NCBI GenBank assembly: GCA_022842245.1
Contig: JALHPZ010000008.1
Span: forward strand, 124,001 to 188,000
Direction of reading: 5' to 3'
Source of the DNA: Gemmataceae bacterium
GTDB taxonomy: Bacteria; Planctomycetota; Planctomycetia; Gemmatales; Gemmataceae
DNA length: 64,000 bases
Below, one piece after another: positions 61,120-64,000 of this stretch; positions within the stretch are counted from its first letter, which is position 1; every line of letters begins with the position of its first letter. The notes below the pieces were generated by a model. That model was given only the letters and a program-made list of their open reading frames with translations. It ran no database searches and was not told the DNA's origin. The position numbers and the translations under genes were made by a program.

Positions 61120-61666
61120 GACGGCCTCGATGAGCATGATGCAGAGATCATACCGACGGCGAGGGAGTCGGGAAACGAAAACGATGGCCACGAAACGAGG
61201 AGAAGGTGAGGAAGGTGTTAATCGCTTTTTGTGCCGCGAGTGAGTTGTCGAATTTGATGGTGTGACATTTGTCGACTCCGCCGGCCCTCTTCAGTCCGAA
61301 GGACTGGGAGTGCTTAGCCCCGGGCGAGCCGTCTTCGGCGACGCCCTGAGTCGCCGCCGATCCAACCCGCAGTCCAACGGACTGCGACAAACCGAGATCC
61401 CGTCAGCGTCCTGTCTCAGCCCTTCGGGCTGATGGTTGTCCTCACCCGTTACCCAGGGCGTCGTCGCAAAGCCTCCTCGCCCTGGGCTACGCACTCCCAG
61501 TCCTACGGACTGAAGACCGGCGCACTAAACAAGTTTGCCACCCACATCCCTGACGCACACCCTTGTATCGCTTCGTGGCCAAAATTCCCTTTCCCCTTTC
61601 GCGTCGAATATGCGATGATATCGGTCCTGCCTGACGACCGATCCGCGTTCATCCCTACCTGCCGGT
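61120..61666. other. divergent intergenic region
   Basis: A 547-base region between the minus-strand PQQ gene and the plus-strand DUF1501 gene, so both promoters should lie here. It is mostly taken by the 61281-61520 inverted repeat. The AT-rich stretch near 61600-61625 (ATATGCGATGATATC) is a candidate promoter for the DUF1501 gene. Confidence 0.5.
61281..61520. repeat. large 240-base inverted repeat with internal hairpins
   Basis: The ends are inverted copies: CCGGCCCTCTTCAGTCC at 61281 and its complement at the right end (about 61504-61520). The next inner blocks (AGCCCCGGGCGAG on the left, CTCGCCCTGGGCT on the right) also pair. Inside are several perfect short hairpins: CAGTCC-GA-AGGACTG type, GCAGTCCAACGGACTGC, CAGCCCTTCGGGCTG. 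No coding frame of good quality is present. This is likely a structured, dispersed repeat element, not a transposon with a gene. Confidence 0.8.
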
Positions 61667-63076
61667 ATGCCCATGCCGTTACCCGATTGGTTTGCCCGCC
61701 GGGCCGAAGGTTCCTGGAACCGCCGCGAGTTCGCGCGGCTGGCATCCGCCTCCGTGCTGGGGATGTCGCTGCCGGCGGCACTGGCGCGTGCGGCGTCCGC
61801 CAAGAGCGCCGCGGCGAAGAACGTGCTCGTCATCCTCGAGCAGGGCGGCCTGTCGCACCTCGACACCTGGGACCCGAAGCCGGAGGCGGTGGCCGAGCAC
61901 CGCAGCCCCTTCAAGCCGATCGCGACGAACGTGCCGGGCATCCGGTTCACGGAACTGCTGCCGCACACCGCCCGGATCGCGCACAAGATCGCCGTCGTGC
62001 GCTCGATGCACCACGAGCGCGGCGGAGCGGATGCCCACCCGAACGGCACTCAGTACGTGCTCTCGGGTTCGCACCCGTCGAACCCCGGCCCGACCATGCC
62101 GGACCTCGGTTCGACCGTGTCGCACATCCTCGGCAGCCGGGCGAAGCACCTGCCGCCGTACGTCATGGTGCCCGGCAACCACGAGCAGGCAGCCGAGACG
62201 CGCACCGGCTTCCTGCCGGCTTCAACGCGCGTCTTCAAGACCGGCGGACGGGACCTCTCCGACCCGAAGTGGAAGCTCGACGGCCTGCGCCCGCGCGCGG
62301 AGTTCGAAGGCGGCCGGCTGCAACTCCGCCACGACCTGCGCGGCTCGCTCGAATCGGCATCGAGCGACAGCCACGGCATGAACCGGTTCTACGATCAGGC
62401 GTTCGACATGCTGACGTCGCCGAAGGTGGCGGAGGCGTTCGACCTCGGGCGCGAGTCGCCGGCGACGCGGGAGAAGTACGGCGCGGGCCACCGCGGCGCG
62501 TGCTACCTGCTGGGCCGCAAGCTCGTCGAGGCCGGCGTGCGGTTCGTCACGGTCGACGTGCGCTGGCCGCTGACGAAGGAGACGCCCGGCGGCACGAACA
62601 TGAACTGGGACCACCACGACCTGATCTACACCGATGGCTGCTGCGGCACGGTGCGCGACAAGGCCGGCGGCGAGGGACGCTACGGCATCGGCCACTGGGT
62701 GATGATGGGCAGCACCGACCGCGCGTTCGCCGCCCTCGTGGACGATCTCGATCAGCGCGGCTTGCTGGCAGAGACGCTCGTCTGCTTCGTCACAGAGTTC
62801 GGCCGCACGCCGAAACTGAACAAGTTCCAGGGCCGCGACCACTGGACGAAGGCGTATTCCATCGCGTTCGCCGGGGCCGGCGTCCGCGGCGGGCAGGTGA
62901 TCGGCAAAACCGAGAAGGACGGCGGCCACGTGCAGGACAGCCCGCACACGCCGGAGGACTACGCCGCCACGATCTACGAGAAACTCGGCATCGACCGCAC
63001 GCAGCCGCTGTACACGGCCAGCAACCGCCCCGTGTACTTCGGCCACGACGGCCAGCCGATCCCGGAATTGTTTTAA
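61667..63076 (+). CDS. DUF1501 domain protein, Tat-exported
   Basis: A 469-residue member of the DUF1501 family with a twin-arginine signal (SWNRREFARLASASVLGMSL). VLVILEQGGLSHLDTWDPKP (about residues 53-72) and RSMHHERGGADAHPNG (about 111-126) are the metal-site blocks; CFVTEFGRTPKLNKFQGRDH (about 377-396) and GHVQDSPHTPEDYAAT follow. The protein is longer than the one at 7052. A second DUF1501 gene starts 18 bases after it, so the pair is an operon. Substrate unknown. Confidence 0.92.
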   Translation: MPMPLPDWFARRAEGSWNRREFARLASASVLGMSLPAALARAASAKSAAAKNVLVILEQGGLSHLDTWDPKPEAVAEHRSPFKPIATNVPGIRFTELLPHTARIAHKIAVVRSMHHERGGADAHPNGTQYVLSGSHPSNPGPTMPDLGSTVSHILGSRAKHLPPYVMVPGNHEQAAETRTGFLPASTRVFKTGGRDLSDPKWKLDGLRPRAEFEGGRLQLRHDLRGSLESASSDSHGMNRFYDQAFDMLTSPKVAEAFDLGRESPATREKYGAGHRGACYLLGRKLVEAGVRFVTVDVRWPLTKETPGGTNMNWDHHDLIYTDGCCGTVRDKAGGEGRYGIGHWVMMGSTDRAFAALVDDLDQRGLLAETLVCFVTEFGRTPKLNKFQGRDHWTKAYSIAFAGAGVRGGQVIGKTEKDGGHVQDSPHTPEDYAATIYEKLGIDRTQPLYTASNRPVYFGHDGQPIPELF

Positions 63077-63094
63077 CGCAGGACGACCTCCCCC

Positions 63095-64000
63095 ATGCTT
63101 TCGCTTCGCGATCCCGCCAGCCGCCGCGACTTCCTCCGCGTCGCGCCGTTCCTGTTCGCCGGCACCGCGACCGCCGGGTCGCCGCTCGCCACGGCCGGGC
63201 GGCCCGTCACGGACAAGTCCGTCATCTTCCTCTTCCTCCACGGCGGCCCGTCGCAAATCGAAACCTTCGACCCGAAGATGGAGGCGCCCGACACCATCCG
63301 CTCCGCGACCGGCGAGGTGAAGACCGCGATCCCCGGCGTCACGTTCGGCGGGACGTTCCTGAAGCTCGCAGCGCTCGCCGATCGCGTCTCCGTCGTGCGC
63401 TCGTTCGTCACCGGCGACGGCAACCACGACATCAAGCCGATCGTGGGCAAGGACAGTTTCGGCGCGAACCTCGGCTCGGCGTACGCGTCGGTGGCGGGGT
63501 CGAACCACCCCGCGAACGGCCTGCCGCTGAACGTCGCACTCTTCCCGCAGGCGGTCGATCCGAACGCGCAGCCGTTCCAGAAAGGGTTCGGAAACTTCCT
63601 CGCATCGGGGCCGTTCGGGATGGCGAACGCGCCGTTCGCGGCGGGCGGCGAGGGGACGTTCCAGAAGAACCTCGCGCTGAACGTGCCGCAGTCCCGGCTC
63701 GACGACCGCAAGGCGTTGCTGGGCGCGATCGACGGCGCGAAGCTCGCGTTCGACGAGGCCGCGCACGCCATGGACTCGACGCGGCAGAAGGCATTCTCCG
63801 TGCTGCTCGGCGGCGTCGGGGATGCCTTCGACCTGCGGAAGGAAGACCCGAAGACGATCGCGAAGTACGACACGGCCCCGCTCGTGCCGGTCGAAAAGAT
63901 CAACAAGAAGTGGAACAACCACAAGTTCTACGCCGACAACGTGCGCACGCTCGGCAAGCTGCTGCTCCTCGCCCGCCGGCTGTGCGAGCGCGGCGCCGGG
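63095..64000 (+). CDS. DUF1501 domain protein, N-terminal part (runs off the window)
   Basis: The frame opens at ATG 63095 and stays open to the end of the window (302 residues shown). The Tat signal is ASRRDFLRVAPFLFAGTA. VIFLFLHGGPSQIETFDPKM (about residues 43-62) and SFVTGDGNHDIKP are the family blocks. It is co-directional with the preceding DUF1501 gene, 18 bases away. The C-terminal GEFGR and RDHW motifs would lie outside the window. Confidence 0.88.
   Translation, partial: MLSLRDPASRRDFLRVAPFLFAGTATAGSPLATAGRPVTDKSVIFLFLHGGPSQIETFDPKMEAPDTIRSATGEVKTAIPGVTFGGTFLKLAALADRVSVVRSFVTGDGNHDIKPIVGKDSFGANLGSAYASVAGSNHPANGLPLNVALFPQAVDPNAQPFQKGFGNFLASGPFGMANAPFAAGGEGTFQKNLALNVPQSRLDDRKALLGAIDGAKLAFDEAAHAMDSTRQKAFSVLLGGVGDAFDLRKEDPKTIAKYDTAPLVPVEKINKKWNNHKFYADNVRTLGKLLLLARRLCERGAG

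Noticed and set aside
61291-61494. Short minus-strand frame inside the large inverted repeat
   Set aside because: It reads through hairpin arms, has no ribosome binding site or motif, and looks like a translated repeat.

Overview
The window is high-GC bacterial chromosome and almost certainly comes from a member of the Planctomycetota, most like the Gemmata group. That reading is inference from gene content, not from a marker gene. The families that point there are DUF1553 and Tat-exported DUF1501 proteins, DUF1080 and NIPSNAP secreted proteins, PQQ-type beta-propellers, a secreted protease with an N-terminal 'LEDR' motif, ECF sigma factors paired with serine/threonine kinases, a kinase fused to a SUMF1 domain, and a BBP2-type porin. 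No rRNA, tRNA, CRISPR array, prophage or transposase was seen.

Layout. 1-5136: end of a DUF1553 protein, a membrane protein/GTPase pair of unknown function, and metF. 5142-11083: gamma-glutamyltransferase with a palindromic repeat inside its 5' coding region, a DUF1501 protein, a large double alpha/beta hydrolase and a Thr-rich secreted protein. 11129-18831: a trypsin-like protease with a small partner, a lipoprotein, an O-antigen-ligase-like protein, an SDR, a fatty acid desaturase and a glycosyltransferase. 19165-32300: a porin, HAD phosphatase, two sugar isomerase-like proteins, a cysteine-cluster protein, a PQQ propeller, a Gfo/Idh oxidoreductase, an ABC permease, a di-haem oxidoreductase, two alcohol-dehydrogenase-type enzymes and a nitroreductase. 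32415-36282: ECF sigma, kinase-WD40 and N-acetylneuraminate-lyase-like gene. 36368-45788: subtilase, frameshifted kinase-SUMF1 gene, TPR protein, three FKBP genes (four domains) and a second kinase. 46002-55689: small membrane protein, amidohydrolase, ECF sigma with a VWA protein, DUF1080, NIPSNAP, a repeat-rich secreted protein, a polytopic membrane protein and a metallophosphoesterase. 56035-64000: convergent cpaF and cpaE-like genes, a VapC-type toxin-antitoxin pair lying between two copies of the same gene tail, a PQQ propeller, a large inverted repeat and two DUF1501 genes, the last cut by the window end.

Themes. Two signalling units follow the pattern sigma factor, then a membrane protein that could restrain it: 32415-35356 (a kinase carrying a zinc anti-sigma motif) and 47157-50004 (a VWA protein with a short cytoplasmic N-terminus). 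Much of the rest is secreted or periplasmic machinery for polymer and sugar breakdown. The window also holds a set of unrelated palindromic intergenic elements (5184-5295, 8221-8304, 29411-29488, 36279-36353, 50014-50087, 61281-61520), several touching stop codons or lying inside a reading frame. The strongest leads are the toxin-antitoxin pair between duplicated gene ends, the homopolymer frameshift in the kinase-SUMF1 gene, the intrinsic terminator embedded in the first codons of the ABC permease, the membrane GTPase pair, and the 240-base inverted repeat.
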